This document shows, piece after piece, positions 12,154-12,371 of a stretch of DNA of 12,371 nucleotides (its first letter is position 1; the number at the start of each line of letters is the position of its first letter). The DNA comes from JAJYKN01 sp045403145 (GTDB taxonomy: Bacteria > Nitrospirota > UBA9217). The DNA is taken from the NCBI GenBank assembly GCA_045403145.1, contig JAXIPA010000139.1, positions 1 through 12,371 on the forward strand. Reading direction: 5' to 3'. The notes beneath the pieces were generated by a model. That model did not search any database and had not been told where the DNA came from. It worked only from the letters and a program-made list of their open reading frames with translations. Both the position numbers and the translations under genes were made by a program.

Positions 12154-12371
12154 CTACTTCGTCAATTCCTCCAGCATCCCCATATCCAGCAGCCGCGCCC
12201 CATGCAGCACCCGCATGATGATTACCCTTGACTCTATAATTTTGAAGATGGTCCGATAATTTCCGTACACAAGATGGCGATAGGCCGTACCAAGCAATTC
12301 GTTTTCCCGCACAAGCGGGCAGCGTTCGGGAAGACGCTCCAGTGTGCCGATCTGTTCCTCAAGCCACAGAA
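12154..12371 (-). CDS. RelE/ParE family toxin of a type II toxin-antitoxin system, 5'-truncated by the window
   Basis: The frame runs in from the right edge and ends at TAG (12156-12154). Seventy-one residues of the C-terminal part are visible. LERLPERCPLVREN, then YRHLVYGNYRTIFKI, then VIIMRVLHGARLL are the conserved core of ParE-type RelE-superfamily toxins (the usual form is RHL-x-YGNYRI-x-F ... V-x-V-x-x-V-x-HGAR). These proteins are about 90-105 residues long, so only the first 20-35 residues are missing. Family members poison DNA gyrase (ParE) or cleave mRNA on the ribosome (RelE); which applies here cannot be told. The antitoxin is usually encoded just upstream and would lie beyond the window. 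The fragment has no frameshift. It is followed by the nadC promoter, so it is probably a separate transcript. Confidence 0.8.
   Translation of the reverse strand, partial: LWLEEQIGTLERLPERCPLVRENELLGTAYRHLVYGNYRTIFKIIESRVIIMRVLHGARLLDMGMLEELTK

Overview
This 12.4 kb window looks like ordinary chromosome from a Gram-negative, probably anaerobic or environmental bacterium. The gene complement (a diaminopimelate aminotransferase of the DapL kind, type III pantothenate kinase, folK followed by a deoxynucleoside kinase, a periplasmic DsbC-like protein with a CxxCH motif) and the moderately high GC would fit Nitrospirota or Desulfobacterota (former Deltaproteobacteria). That placement is inference from gene content only. 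I see no rRNA, tRNA, insertion sequence, phage gene or CRISPR array.

Layout. Plus strand, left part: a 5'-truncated DsbC-like thiol:disulfide protein (1-755), an FAH-family hydrolase (770-1528), a DapL-like aminotransferase (1693-2940), folK (3077-3562) and a deoxynucleoside kinase (3576-4241). Everything after that is on the minus strand, so it is transcribed right to left. A Y-family polymerase (4376-5689) converges on the kinase. Upstream of it is a four-gene group read from 7462 to 5846: a short DarP/YjgA-like protein, a VF530-type DNA-binding protein, a GNAT acetyltransferase and a DoxX-family membrane protein, ending in a possible terminator. Next, a single-domain response regulator is translationally coupled to galT (9122 to 7720), with a good promoter in front and a clear terminator behind. 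The right part is the cofactor cluster nadC, birA, coaX (12086 to 9257), again with its own promoter. The window ends in a 3' fragment of a RelE/ParE-type toxin (12154-12371).

How the genes fit together. The right-hand cluster serves coenzyme metabolism: NAD (nadC), biotin attachment (birA) and CoA (coaX). folK (folate) and the deoxynucleoside kinase (nucleotide salvage) form a tight pair. dapL supplies lysine and peptidoglycan precursors.

The most notable non-coding structure is a set of four intergenic elements of about 80-110 bp (2957-3064, 5693-5775, 10045-10153, 11158-11246). Their sequences differ but the design is the same: two inverted arms, each made of two to three tandem 8-10 bp units, around a short AT-rich centre. 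Each sits next to a gene start, and two of them fill both junctions of the nadC-birA-coaX cluster. I found no convincing new defence or metabolic system. These repeats, the CxxCH-bearing DsbC, the half-length DarP and the regulator-galT coupling are the points most worth a second look.
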